Both the position numbers and the translations under genes were made by a program. Below, one piece after another: positions 1 to 12,592 of a DNA stretch of 64,000 nt (positions are counted from its first letter, which is position 1; every line of letters starts with the position of its first letter). Location: positions 90,318 through 154,317 of the forward strand of contig QYAI01000067.1 of NCBI GenBank assembly GCA_003988855.1, written 5' to 3'. A model generated the notes under the pieces. The model saw nothing but the letters and a program-made list of their open reading frames with translations, had not been told where the DNA came from and ran no database searches. This DNA comes from Arachnopeziza araneosa (Eukaryota > Ascomycota > Leotiomycetes > Helotiales > Arachnopezizaceae).

Positions 1-308
1 GTAACCCATCTTTCGGACAGAAGACCCTCCTTGTTACATAATTTACCACGTGAATTCTGTGAGACCAGAAACGAAACTAGCACTTTTTCGAATTCGTAGC
101 ATAAAATTTAGTTATCAATCTTTACGAGGACTGATAGTCGGGATGTTGCTAGCACTTTGCCGGAACTTTGATTTCCAGGCCAAGCTTCCCACAACAATTT
201 CCCCTCCACACCTCACGACAACAACACTGAGCTGCTCGACAACATAACCACCTCCCGCCAAATCAGAAACTATTTTGATCATTTAATTCACTTTGATACA
301 GCCCCGAA
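1..308. other. Upstream region of the aprataxin-like gene
   Basis: No coding segment is convincing here. It is the presumed promoter and 5' leader of the gene starting at 309. A CACGTG hexamer lies near position 47. Confidence 0.5.
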
Positions 309-1206
309 ATGTCCGAAGAGATGGATCAAGATGCTATTACAGAAGAAGAAATTGCTGGTACTGCACTGCAAGGCTCCGCAGCCTCGTCTTCTCGCAATGC
401 ATGTTGTATTCCCAGCGTGTATATTCCATACAAATGACACTAACAATCTAACAGTCACAGCTCTCATGAAGCCAAAGCGAAAAGCCTCTCCTCCAAAAAC
501 AGATTCATCTAAGAAGCCATATAACAAGAACTTGTTTATAAGACGTGATGGACTCAGTGCCTATATTCTCGACCCCAGCAAATACGATTCAAAACGCGTC
601 ATATATTTCAATGAAGACTTTGTTGTGATAAACGATCTTTATCCGAAGTCTAGCCTTCATACTCTCCTTCTGCCGCGGTCGTCAAAGCATAGTATGCTTC
701 ACCCGTTCGATGCTTTCGAAGATCCCGAATTCTTAGCAAGCGTAAAGGATCAAGTCGCAAAACTACGAAAATTAGTGGCTTCGGAGCTACGGCGGAAATA
801 TGGAAAATTCTCAAGGCAGGATGCTCCAAGGGAAGCAGTATTAAATGGTGAAGTTGAGCTTGCTGAAGATGAAGAGCTTCCAGCTGGCAGAGATTGGGAT
901 AAAGAGGTCAAGGATGGAATACACGCGCATCCCAGCATGACCCATCTCCATGTTCACATTTTGAGTGTTGATCGGTATTCAGAGTGCCTGAAGCATAGAA
1001 AGCACTATAATAGTTTTGCGACACCATTTTTCATCCCCATTGACGACTTTCCTTTGGCATCCGACGACCCAAGAAGACATCCAGGAAGGGAAGGGTATCT
1101 TAACAGTGATATGAAATGCTGGAGATGTGGAAAGAATTTTGGCAACAAGTTTGCTAAGTTGAAGGAACACCTGTCCGAGGAGTTCGAAGAATGGAAGAAG
1201 GAGTGA
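309..1206 (+). CDS. hnt3: Aprataxin-like HIT-domain DNA repair protein (Hnt3 family)
   Basis: Predicted 281 aa from two exons, 309-402 and 455-1206. The intron has donor GTTGTA and acceptor ACAG, with an ACTAAC-like branch site just before it. This join restores an RNAF-type lead-in to the core that is usual for fungal members. The histidine triad HLHVHIL is at about residues 195-201. At the C-terminus CWRC (Cys253, Cys256) is followed by His270 and Glu274, matching the C2HE zinc finger of aprataxins. The known family role is removal of AMP from 5'-adenylated DNA ends left by abortive ligation, in the nucleus. An insertion between the core strands (about residues 150-185) is acidic. A GTATTC donor three bases downstream (406) is in the same phase and would add one Cys. 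Confidence 0.9.
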
Positions 1207-1943
1207 AAGTTTCGGTTTCGACTCTGAGCTCTTTAAGCAACGCTGTCGAGGTTTCACTCTTTCATTCCCAATGCTCTGCCTCAAGCATGGGGTGTGGATC
1301 GAGGGCGACGGAAAACTGGACATGCCTCATTGTGTGGCACACTCCATATTTTACTTTTTCTAATAGTACACACCCACAGCGCATAGCTCGGCTTTTGAAA
1401 AGAATGGAAGCACTTCGCCTGCGATGAATTTATGGACTCTTGGACTCTGCATGTCTAGACGTGTTTTGAATGTCGGCAATGATATCTGACAGCGGGGTCT
1501 ATTGCCATTTCCTTGAAATAGTATACCCTTTTAGTGCTTCCTTTTTCTGTCTGCAGCGGCGGCTACATGCAACGTCCACTCTTACCATCACACGACTTAA
1601 AGTCACGAGTTCTCCACTCTGCCACCAACAAGCGTACGGAGATAGTTCCATTGCAGACAGCGGGTGGACCCTTTAGGCATGAGTAGTATCACCACCAATG
1701 GCTGGTACCACTACTCCGGATTCCTGACGTAGGGCGGTAGAACCCTGCAAACCTCGGCAACCAGACCAAATGACAGCGCGCAGGTAAAACTCTTCCTTCA
1801 AGTGACAGTGTCATGCGCTTGTTTGCCCCTACCACTGCCGTTCCTTACTCTCTTGATCACTCTGGCTACTCGGGGTATATTCTTACAATTCATGCGATGA
1901 TTTCGTAGAATTAGCATTCTTCATTCTTCCACTCCTTCGAACC
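1207..1943. other. Intergenic region between hnt3-like and GH78 genes
   Basis: No supported gene. It holds the 3' end of the HIT gene and the promoter of the rhamnosidase; a TATA-like element (gggtatattc) lies near 1873. Confidence 0.4.
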
Positions 1944-4415
1944 ATGCATTTCGCCGGCTTACTCGGGGCATTGTCCCTCTTGAACGCTGCGTGGGGCAAC
2001 AAATACAACGGCCCCGACTACGAATCCTTACCGCTTGATACCATATTTCCAGGCCCTTGGGAAAGAAATATACGAGCTCCAGTCAATAAATCACACATAG
2101 TTCCGGTCAAGATCTTCAACTATGAAGGCACCGTTTCCGGTGTGGAGTCCGTTCTCCAAGATGCCAACGTCAACAGTGGACTTACTTGGGTGATTAGCCC
2201 TGGAGGCTTGGTTACCTTTGAATTTGAAGAGAATATTGCTGGCAAGTGAGTATTAGGGACATGCTCTCTAGAACCTCGACTAATGCGCAGCAGAGTCTGT
2301 TTCGAGGTTTCGCACATCAAAAATGACCCCTATCTTGTCTTAGCCTACTCTGAATCTCCCTTCTTTGCAGGCAGAGAATGTGATGCTACAGGCGATCAAT
2401 TAGCCCTCGACCTACCACTTCGATACTCGATCAAACATACTGGTTTAAACTGCGTAGGAGGTGGCTATAATCGGGGCGCATTCAAATACCTTACTGTGTA
2501 TATGCCAAGTCATGATGTACCTGCGGAAGGTGGTTATTGGCATGAAGGACATTCAGCGCCAGTGAGGAGGCCTATAGAGCGGCCTTGGTACAGGTGGGTA
2601 GGCCAGAAAATCCTTGGGTGGGACTCATCTCTCGAAAATGACGCTTCGAGAGAGCCAGCCGTTGCTATCTCCGCAGTATGGGCGAATTGCACAGCTTATC
2701 CCTTGAGTCCCAACGGACGTGCATATACTGGTTATTTTGATAGCTCATCTTCATTGCTGAACCGAGTATGGTATGCTGGAGCATGGACACTGCAGCTATC
2801 CACACTCGATCCAAATGAGGGAGGCTCAATTATTGATTTCAACCGCTTTTTCGACCACAATAATGCGCCGCAAGGAGCATGGTATTCCAATTATACTGTT
2901 GCAAATGGTACTTCTGTCACTACTGACGGTGCGAAACGTGATCGCATGGTTTGGCCAGGGGATATGACTATCGCAGTCCCTGGTATTGCTGTTTCAACTT
3001 ACGATATGTTGTCTGTTAGGAACGCTTTGGATACAATTTACGAGCATCAATATGGCGACGGATCTATGCCATATGCTGGTCCTCCTATGGGCGCTTTTGG
3101 AGAATTTAGCGACACTTATCATCTTCATACTTTGGTTGGTACATATGTTTATGTTCTTTATTCGGGAGATTTAGACTGGCTAGAAACGAGATGGGATGCC
3201 TACGTGGTCGCTCTCGAGATCAGTCTTGCCAAGGTAGATGAGACTGGTCTTTTACATGTTTCTTCGATTTTTGATTGGAATAGAGCTGGCATGACAGGTC
3301 ACAACGTGGAGGCATCATCAATCATGTACAAGGTACTTGGAAACAGCATTAAACTTGCCTCTTGGCTTAAGAAACCAAGCGTAACAAAGGAAGAGAAATG
3401 GGAAACAACTCGACAACGGCTACGAGCAGGGATTTCCACACTATATTGTGAACAAGATGGCTTGTTCTCAGACAATAAAGACCTACGTGGCTGCAACGGA
3501 TCTGAAAAGGTGCTACCACAGGATGGTAATGGCTGGGCCTTGCTTTCCCATGCAGCGTCTTCATCTGTTGCACGCAATGTTTCAGAAAGCTTAAGATCTC
3601 GTTGGACCAAATATGGTGCTCCAGCAGTGGAGTTCCCGAACGTTATGTCGCCCTTTGCATCTTCGTTTGAAATTATGGGTCATGCTGCAGCGGAAAATTA
3701 TGACGCAGCAGTAGAACTAATCGAGTTAATGTGGGGCTATATGCTTGATGGACCAGGCATGACTAATTCTACACTTATTGAGGGATATCGAACGGATGGC
3801 TATGTTCATTATCCTGCGTACTGGTCACCAGCTCGCAACTCACATGCCCATGGTTGGTCGGCTGGTCCAACGACTGTGTTGATGCAGGGAATCTTAGGTA
3901 TCAACCTTCTTACTCCTTTGGGAATGACTTGGGAAATCAAGCCAAGTCTTTCCAAGTGGCTAAGCTATGCTCGAGGTGGATTTGCCACGAAGCTGGGGAA
4001 ATTTGAGGTGGCAATTTCTCTCATGAAAAGCGTAAGCTCGGGTAGAAAGATCGAGACATTGGAGGTAACTGTCCCAGAAGGCACAACGGGTACTGTCAAC
4101 TGGGGAGGGAAAACTCAACTCCGTGCTGAGAGTATGGAGAGTAGTTTCAGCTTCTATCGCTACTTGGATGTAATGACAGTGGCGGAGGAGGGATGGCATA
4201 CCTTGGCTGCTGATGAAGCTCATGATTTCGTAAAGGATGATACGTGGATCAAGCCGACTATGCAAGAGCGACCTGAAGGTGTTGTCGATTGGGATCTTCT
4301 GGAAGAAGGTTATGCTCGTGAGAGAATGAGATTCCAGCCTCGCTTTCACGATGTTGGGAGAGTGGAAGAATCTGGGAGGAAAGAATTGAAACGTAGGGGT
4401 TATGATGATGAATAG
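1944..4415 (+). CDS. Secreted alpha-L-rhamnosidase-like glycoside hydrolase (GH78-type)
   Basis: About 808 aa from exons 1944-2245 and 2291-4415 (or 2294-4415). Residues 1-18 form a signal peptide (hydrophobic LLGALSLL, likely cut after a small residue), so the product should be exported. The catalytic (alpha/alpha)6 barrel carries the motif GAKRDRMVWPGDM followed by the YGDGSMPYAG and HNVEASS segments, a pattern I associate with fungal GH78 alpha-rhamnosidases. The likely role is removal of terminal rhamnose from plant glycans or glycosides outside the cell. The acidic residues of DRMVWPGD are candidate catalytic groups. Many NxS/T sequons fit secretion. The C-terminus ends in a charged tail without an anchor. 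The substrate cannot be read from sequence; other six-hairpin glycosidases remain possible. Confidence 0.85.
2246..2293 (+). other. Intron with tandem CAGCAG acceptor
   Basis: Donor GTGAGT at 2246. The acceptor region reads CAGCAG at 2288-2293, so splicing after 2290 or 2293 is in the same phase and differs by one residue (a NAGNAG site). Confidence 0.7.
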
Positions 4416-4934
4416 GACCAGACATGTATTATGATAACGATGAATTTAGTGATGACTTTATAGTTTTCTTTACGATAGTTAAATGCATATTGATTCGAAA
4501 AAAATACCTTAAACATCTCCATGGGAAAGTTGAGGCGAGGCAAAATCGTGCTGACTAACAGATGCGGCCGCTTCAACTCATACTATCTCTTCTCCCTCTT
4601 CACGTAAAACAAGTGCTACAAATAAGAGAAACGTATTTCTGTTCTGTATGAATCAAATAGCCCGCTATAAAGATTTCTCTCTGCCGGAGGCCATTTGATT
4701 CGGAGACGAAGACCTGGCGGCACGTGCTCGAGTGGGGTGACGCATGTCGTTTTCATTGATAAAAAATCTCTGTCTAGCCTGAGCATCTAATTCTCGCCGC
4801 GCTTTTGTTCTTATTCCTTGGATTGCAATGTTTTTTGTCTCGTCCTTCAGACAAAGAGAGCATTCAAACCTACACCTCCTGAACGGTATTCGATTCATTC
4901 AATGAGACTGTCTTCCAGGCTTTGCTTGAAGGTT
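4416..4934. other. Convergent 3' intergenic region
   Basis: Lies between the 3' ends of the GH78 gene (+) and the zinc-finger gene (-). On the minus strand 4665-4898 is open and begins near a CSLC pair. It could be a further 3' exon of the zinc-finger gene, but I found no donor in matching phase, so I leave it unassigned. Confidence 0.35.
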
Positions 4935-7835
4935 CTATCTCTGCCGCTTCCGTGGTACGTCTGGCTGACTTTCCTTGTCGGAACCATGATCGGAGACCCT
5001 CCCATCAGAACCATCGACGAATCTAGCAGTCCTCTTAGAGCTTCTGTTGATATTCTTTGCTCCGAGTCGGGCAGTTGGTTTGCCGATAGCTACGCCCTCC
5101 TCTTCTGTCGCATTATTTAGAGCATTCTGTGTTTTTGAGTTGAGTGCTTCTTGCTCTGTTGTCTCCTTTTCAAACATGTTTCCGTCGGTTACGAGTGAGG
5201 AAGTCAACCCTGAAACATGATCCTCGCTCTGGCTCTCATGACGTGTGCCTGAGCCAGCACACTCCGGGTCTGCATAAGTGTTAGCGCCATATATCAAATG
5301 TTAGCTTGATTACTTTGGGGGGTTTTCTGGTGATTTTGAAGACTCCTCCGGTACCAGTATTTCTTTCCACAGTTTCCGCATAAAATTGGTTCCTTGAGTC
5401 GCCCATCGCATGCTTTCTCTCTTTGAGAGGGTACATTGATCTTTGAGTGTGTGTTGACCAGATTTTTACTTGTTTCCAAGATTTCATCATCACTAGGTGA
5501 GGACGCGATACCGTGTCCGGTCTTCCGATGCTTCAAAAATCTGTTTCGATGGTAGAAGGATTGACTGCATTCTGAACAGATGAATCTTCGTTGTTGTCCT
5601 AATTACTGTTTTTCAGATTTGTACATAAATTCTCTTTCTATTCACTTACTACGTTTCATTGACTGTTGAGATTGCAGATCTGAATCCGAATCCGAATACT
5701 CTTGGTCAATTTGACTTGGTGTCAGCTTTGATCTTGAAGCAGGCACTTCTCTAAATGCGTTCTTCACAACTTTTGTATGGTAACGTTTCCGCTTGGCAGA
5801 TCTGATCTCCTCATTGCGGCTCTCTTGTCTTTCCTCCTCATCCATGGAAGTATCATTTAAGGTGATCTTGGTTGGTGCTGTCAGATCTGCATCAGGATTT
5901 AGATCTACCCTTTTTACCGAGATATTCTTTATGAAATTGATATCTTTTGGCCTCTTAGAACTTTCCGGTGCAAAATTCTTGGACAGAACAAGTGCACTTG
6001 CATAATTGTGCTGAGAGTCAGATATCTCGGCTGTGAATGAAAGAATTGATCCTAGACACCAGGATTTGTTATCTTCATGTGGTTCTCCTGTGTTATCGAA
6101 AGTCGGATCGTCTCCTGGTCTTGTAGATGTTTCATCAGCCAAGCATAATGAACCAGGCGGATGAAGGATAAATTCGTAACTCTTGTCAGTAGTTGTCGTA
6201 TACGCTTTGAGTTGAAGCGCTGCCTCAAACATCTCACTGAAGCGGAACTTTCGATTTTCAAAAGTTTGGTGATCTTGTCCCCAGGTTTCGAGTACGCTAT
6301 CTTGTGTCGACTTGACAGAGTGTATGAAGAAGGGGGCAAGTGCTCTAGATAGTCTTGCTGATAGATCGCTTGCTTTTTTAGGTACGATCTCATCCTGAAA
6401 TCGTTCTTCGTTGATCAACATATGATAAGCTGCAAACTCCAGACTACGAAGCCTAGACCAGCCATCTAACACTATTAGTTGATTCAAAGTCTTAGAAATT
6501 CGAATTGCTACCAACTTACCTTGATTAATCACAGCATACCTATATGCTCTTATGAGTCTCTGATCTCGAGGGGTGAAGTTTGGAAAGTCCGTCGCAAAAA
6601 CCCAATCCCTTATTGCAGCCATTGAAAAACATCTGACCCAAACATCTGATGCAAATTTAGGGAGTTGTTTCCAAAGATGGTCCTCCTCTTCTCCGTCCCC
6701 AATCGTACCGTTGAAGACAGATCGAACTAATGCACTTAGATCGCTGTTTTCGACAATTCTGGGAACGAGAAGCGGTCTGCTCATATCGTGCCCGTAAAGT
6801 ATGGGCTCTAGCTGACTTCCGATTTTGTCTATTAATTCGTCTGCAAGGCTTTTCTCCAGAGGCTTTGGTTGTATTGAATTTGGTTGAGTGAAACTCATGA
6901 GCTTCTCCATTTTACCAATTCGAGCACTTAGGCGCCAAATTTCTCTGTTTTTCATGAGCAGCTCATGTTCTAACGGCCCCTTCCCAGCGCGCTCTCGCTC
7001 CTCTCGCGCCTGTTTTAGGTGCAAATTCTCCGCTTGGAGTTCGAGCTCTCTCTCTTTGAGATGTAATTTCTCTTCATGAAGCTCGTTCACTTCCTGCCAC
7101 CATCGCTTCCGAATGTTCTTAATCTCGGCATCTTTTCTTCCTAATTGTGTCTGCACTGTATGGGCGATTCGCGAGTTGGGTTTAACATTCATCGTTGCAT
7201 ATGAAATTGCATCTTCCTTCTCGGCGGGATGCTCGCTCGTTTGGAGTTTTTGATTTACTGCTTTCCTTTGTTCTCTTTCATCGGTCTCAGAAATTTGCTT
7301 TTCGGATTCTTTAGAATCAAGTGCTTTCCTCGAAGTTGTAGAGTCCTTTCCAATATGCCATTGTTAGCCAGTTTCGTTCTATTCCGTATTGTTCTATACT
7401 AACCACTCGTGTACTCTTAGAAAATGCTTGATCAGAAATGATTCTGAGCTCCTCCTCCGAACATTTTTCGCCTTGGGAAGAATCTTGGGTTCCACTCCGC
7501 GGTCTCTTCTTTCTCAAGTACAGTTCCTTATGATGACACACGGCATCATTTATCGTCTTTCGAAAATCCAATGACAGCGAAGTGATACATTTTGACCCCC
7601 TGACATAAAGCTCTCCGAGGCTGTATCTTGTTTCGCTCCTTCTCAGCATGGAGGTTAATTTGTCTCGAACCAACTGTTTCGTGAGAGAATAATTCTCTTC
7701 CGTGGACTCCCTCGCTACCTTCTTCAACTCGGCCACGATGGTGTTTTCAAAGTCTCCCTCAGTCTGGACGCAAAAGTCCAGCCATGAGAGCAGAGCAACA
7801 ACTTCTACATCGTGCCATTTGCGACCACCCGCCAT
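4935..7835 (-). CDS. C2H2 zinc-finger protein with coiled coil and Myb/SANT-like N-terminus
   Basis: I join four exons on the minus strand: 7835-7404, 7345-5650, 5598-5314 and 5269-4935 (915 aa). The 5649-5599 intron (GTAAGT..TTAG, 51 nt) is strong because it joins the long exon in frame to a perfect finger: Cys717, Cys720, His733, His738. A second finger (Cys783, Cys786, His799) lacks a clear last ligand. Residues 1-110 are Trp-rich and helical, starting MAGGRKWHDVEVVALLSWL, and look like a Myb/SANT-type DNA-binding domain. Residues 214-290 are a long charged coiled coil. The first intron (7403-7346) uses a weak AAAG acceptor and the last is only 44 nt, so the ends are less sure. Function unknown; a nuclear DNA-binding protein is inferred. 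It is divergent from the Hsp70-like gene. Confidence 0.7.
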
Positions 7836-8568
7836 TATTGCCTCAACGATGACTTTGCATAAACTAGTAAGAAAATTGTCTGGAAATCAATTTCTCAGAA
7901 TTTGAGCAAATAAAATTTAGAAGTGCGGGAATCTATTAGACCCCGAACGAGCTTATCAAGTAGTCACAAGCGAGTAGGTTTCCGTCATACCTATTTTCAC
8001 GTCTTTCAGATTGTTTGCTTTACTTCGAAGTCGTCTTGAAAGCTACTACCCAGCCGAGTTCAGCAGGCCAGCCAATCAGAGCGATAAGTCTCTAGAGGTG
8101 GCTGGTAAGATCATCCAATAATATGCAGCTGGAAGCTCAGAAGCTCAAGATCGCTCACTTCATCCTAGTCGTGCATGCACAAACAACCTTTGATTATGCA
8201 TGTGCTCAAATAATACGAGGCCCGAGCGTGTTGTGGCTTGACCATAAAAAGGTGTGTATCGAGCATTCACAAGTTCGCTTCATAATACAGTCGCAAAGTG
8301 TGAACAACATGATAATCCCCTCAAGATGGACTTGCAGACTCGATCCCAACCGGGAAAGCCTCATTATGCAGCATCATGGATGTGTGGATCGGAATTACGA
8401 AAAGCTGCTCAACAACGAGTCCAATTGATAACCCCTCGTATGAATTCGGGGAATCTTTGTCTGAACATGAATTGTTGTCGCGCCTCAACTTAAGTCTCGC
8501 CTCCGTATATTTCAATTCTTTCTCGTTTCTTACAAAGAATCAATTGTGTCCGACCTACAACCCTAAAT
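7836..8568. other. Divergent promoter region
   Basis: Shared upstream region of the zinc-finger gene (-) and the Hsp70-like gene (+). No convincing coding segment. An ATAAAAAG TATA-like stretch lies near 8244. Confidence 0.4.
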
Positions 8569-11500
8569 ATGGATTTCTCAAATTTCCAGCCCGATCAATT
8601 TGAAGCATTTCGTCGTTTGTTTTCAAACGAATCATTTATTCATGGCCTCCTTTCGAAGGAAACCGAAGTGCAAGCACTGCAGAAGTCATCTAAAACTTCA
8701 CAGCTCAAACCTTCTGGGTCTGCTCCTGTTCAGTCTAAGAAAGGCAAAAATGCTCCATTACCAAGTTCTCGTCCCAGTGGAATCACCAAGACCAAAGCTC
8801 AAAAAACACCCCGGCTTTTCCCACACTCTCAAATTACCAAACCGATTGTAAAAACCAAGGCAGTACCTTCGATCAAATCAACACAACCTATTAGTGTTAA
8901 CCGACAGCCATCGATGTCGAGCCCCAACCATAACGCCACTGTTGCCATTCAAGAGCGGGGGTTGGCACAGAATACGGCTACAGAAGAGGATCTTGATGCT
9001 GAAATGTTCGATTTTGGAGATGCTCAAGGGCCTAGAAGATTTGTTATCGGCTTAGATTATGGTACTACTTTTACGAGCATCTCATATTATGCACATCCGG
9101 TTGATGATGAGCACCCAAGAGCTTTCCCGAACGATATCAAGAGCATCGTCAATTGGCCTGATGATTGCATCGGTGGTTTGAGACGCCAATTGCCCACCGA
9201 AATCTGGTACTCTTCTCAGCCGAAAAGTCGCACTCCAGCGAAAGATCAATTCGATCTCAGCGATCTGGAAGATGGGGTAGACGATGAAGCCGCAATCCCA
9301 CGACGCTCTTTTGCAGCCACGTCTAGTCATCCCACGACTGGTAGTTCTGAATCTGAGAAGCTTCCGCTATGGGGGTATGAAGTTCCATATCAAAGATACA
9401 AGGCAAATTCAACTCGCGATCAAGCTGGCCTCATTGAACGACCAAAACTGTTGCTAGTTAATTCTGTTCGCTCACCCTATACTAGACAGGACAAGGAGCG
9501 CCTTCGACCTCAATTGGACAATTTGATAAAACAGGGCATCATCCGCAAGTACGGGAAGAAACAAGACCCAGATAATCGTGATATTCAGGACGTCGTTAGC
9601 GATTTCTTAGTTGAGGTTTTCAAACACACCAGGCAGCAATTAGCTGAACATGAAGGTTTTACAGATGAGTGTCCGGTTTCATTTGTCTTGACAGTTCCTG
9701 TGTTCTGGTCTGCAAAGTCCTCCCGTATCCTCCAGGTAAGCATATTCTCAGGTCAAATTGCTATCTTTTTGTGTCAGGAGATTTTTAAAGTATTATCTTT
9801 GCGTGCCGTTCTCCTCTTACAACAACTTCAAGCTCTAAATTCCCGGAAAGACTTTCAGCTTCTCACTCCGCTAACTTCGTGATAAGTATGCTGTTGAGGC
9901 TGCGATCAGAACAACTGGCTTTGGAACTATGGGCCATGGGAGTGTGGACAATCTCTTTCTTGTTGCAGAGCCTGAGGCTGCCGCGAGTTATCTGATGGGA
10001 AAGTCTCATGATATGCTGGTGAGATATTCATCATACAGTTCTCGAGATCAAAGGTTTCTAATCCTGGTTCTTGCAGCCCGGCGAGACGTTTGTAGTGCTG
10101 GATTGCGGCGGTGGCACTGTGGATGCTCTCACCTACACGGTTCAAGAAGGTTATCCATTGAGGCTTAAAGCAGAAGTTTGTCGGCCAACGGGTAAGTTAT
10201 TTGCATGCTTGATCAACATTTGAACTGATAATCAAGGTGACAACTGCGGAGCTAGCTATCTAAATGTCAATTTTGAAAATCGGCTCTTGGAGCGGCTCGC
10301 GGATGAGACCTATCTTGACCGAAACGGCGAGACAAGGGAAGCTATCGTCAAACACTTGATCCCTGACTTTGAAGAACATGACAAAAGACGACAAGACGTT
10401 ACGAAGAAGCCTCATAATAGATTGAGAATACCTCATCTGCGTGGTGACAAGAGCCAAGGTCGCACAGGAGCTGACGCTAAGGGCTTTGACGATCACTATC
10501 TCATTATGACACAGTAAGCTCCATAACCAACTCGCTATCTATTATTCTGCTTAGAATTCATCCAGTGAGGATTATAAAGTCATATACATACCCCTTCTGC
10601 AACGCGTTGGGCAACTGCTGAAGGAACAAATCGAAATGGCCATGGCGAAAGGCGTGGAGACGCAGGTACGACTTGCTCTTGCTTGATTACTACTAAAACT
10701 TACCATTTCCTCACAGAAAGTCTTCCTGATCGGTGGTTTCGGAGCAGCACCTTCGCTACGAAGCTATCTCCGGAAGTTCCTGAGACACGTGACGCAGGAA
10801 CTGAAACTCAAAAGAGAACCCGAGCTCGTGACGACCACTGACCAAGAATCGTACGTTTGACTGTTGAAAATTTTCCATCAGTTGGAAGGAGAATGCTGAA
10901 TAGAGATGTAGTGTCAGCGCTGTGGCATCGGGTGCCATTCTTCGAGCACTCAATAAGGAGAACGGTCCTGCGCGTTATGCCATGTCGAGCTATGGCTTCC
11001 TTCGCAATGAGCCCTACCAGCCGGCTCTATGCCAGGGTCATAAAGAAGCTGACCCTGAGTACGATGAGGTAGATGGAGAGGAGTATATCGCAGCCATTGA
11101 CTACTTCATGATGAAAGTATGTACACTTCATAGTATATATTTGCAATGCTCACAATTAACAGGGGAGCCTCATTCCACCCATCTACTTCTACAAACCATT
11201 CAGAACATATCACACATTTGATGTTGACTGTCCACTGCTACTCTGCGAAGAAGTCCTCTACGTCTCTGATTCTGCAACCGAGAGCCATTATGCCCTAGGA
11301 CACCCACGCAACAAAGGCAAGTCTTCCTCGCGGTCCTGAGATTCTCACTGACACATTTTCAGATGTCCAGGTCGCAGGGAAGATCATCGTCGACATGACC
11401 GCCCTCCGCGACGATGGTAGGATTCTGCCCATCTTCCCGCAAGCGGATGAGGATGGCGTCGTTCAGGGGAGAGTTCATTACAAGGTCGAATATGACCTCG

Positions 11501-11622
11501 TCCCGATTGTGGAGGGGAGGAATCTCAGATACGAGGCGAGGTATCCTCCGAATGGCAGTGGCACGGCGATGAAGACGGGTCAGGTCAGCATTGCTGCTGC
11601 TTTCAAGCCTGGAACTGACTAG
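8569..11622 (+). CDS. Hsp70-like actin-fold ATPase
   Basis: Nine exons: 8569-9735, 9887-10018, 10077-10191, 10237-10513, 10566-10665, 10717-10850, 10912-11116, 11163-11316 and 11363-11622, giving 847 aa with all phases consistent. Residues 1-160 are a low-complexity Ser/Pro/Lys tail. The actin/Hsp70 fold then shows phosphate-1 (VIGLDYGTTFTSISY), phosphate-2 (VVLDCGGGTVDALTY) and the adenosine-type motif (FLIGGFGAAPSLRSYL). The protein lacks the canonical Hsp70 substrate-binding domain and EEVD end, so it belongs to the fungal 'Hsp70-like' expansion rather than the Ssa/Ssb chaperones. These proteins are multicopy and often variable in Pezizomycotina; their clients are unknown. One intron is GC-AG (11317-11362) and two use AAG acceptors (9886, 10236). 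Confidence 0.9.
11317..11362 (+). other. GC-AG intron in the Hsp70-like gene
   Basis: The exon ends AAAG and the intron begins GCAAGT, with acceptor TTTTCAG. Only this junction keeps the frame between the two coding exons. Confidence 0.75.
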
Positions 11623-11884
11623 AGCCTTTGATAAATCTGAAGGTCGCACATCAGAACAAACAGGAGCAATGTTGATGGCAACCTTGTTGCGTCATAGTGG
11701 AATCAAGTGATATTAGGACAGCTAGGTTTGCGTAATGAATACGTTAATATCTGACAACGAGATTTGATCTTTCACATCCAGTCGCATCAGAAGTCAGGCG
11801 TCAAATACCAAGTCCCCTTCTCTTAGAATTTCTATCTGCGGTTCGAATTCAAAATGTATCTGCTGTGTGTAACCTGTATTGACT

Positions 11885-12219
11885 TTACCCAAGAATGGTT
11901 CTTGGACTGGCGAAGAAGCAGCGATGAAATATCTCCATCCCCCCTCTCCACCACCGCTGCAGTTCTTCCTGAATGTGCTTCTGAAACTCACGAGTACCCC
12001 AGAACCATCGCTTGCACTCATCTCTCCAGCCCATCTTGCAGTAGAACAGCGTCGAGTACGCACTGAAGCGATCTCCAGTTCCGTGATACTTCAGAGAGCA
12101 CCTAGGTTTTGGTAGGACCGTCTCGGCTGGCGTCTTATCGGTTTATAGCATATGATCAAGATGGGCTGGGAATCATAGTTCAGACTATGAGATACGTCTC
12201 GGGTGGTGGAGATGTTCAT
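11885..12219 (-). CDS. Candidate small Trp-rich protein (unknown)
   Basis: Proposed two-exon gene on the minus strand: 12219-12196 (eight codons) joined to 12133-11885, about 90 aa. The long exon is open with markedly protein-like composition: several Trp, Cys and Phe residues in segments such as FSAYSTLFYCKMGWRDE and CKRWFWGTREF, ending in a stop at 11885-11887. The donor is GTATCT and the acceptor GATAAG, which is weak, so the first exon is tentative. I do not recognise the family and there is no signal peptide. It sits downstream of the sugar transporter and convergent with the Hsp70-like gene. It could instead be the last exon of a decayed larger gene. Confidence 0.4.
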
Positions 12220-12592
12220 ATGTGTTGGCTGACTTGATGATAGGGGGATCTCGCTTAAGACGAGGAGAGTTGACGGGAGTGATACCTTACCATGACACCA
12301 GTCTGATTCCTTATTCAAGATATGAAAGAACGAGGATTAGGGTGTCTGTTTGTTGCTCAAGATGATCTCAAGAGTATTTTCGTTACCTCAGCTTCCCCTT
12401 GTTAGGAAATATCTCGTCACGTGATTTGATACAATTTTCGTAAATTTCTTGTTTGATCAATTCAATTCTCGGTACTCTAGAAACCCCGAGGCCACCCTCC
12501 ATCCAACAACTGCTCGTGATCATGATTGTGATAGTATTCTATATTACTACGAAACACATAGATCCTACCTTGTTTGCCTTGGTGCAGTATTC

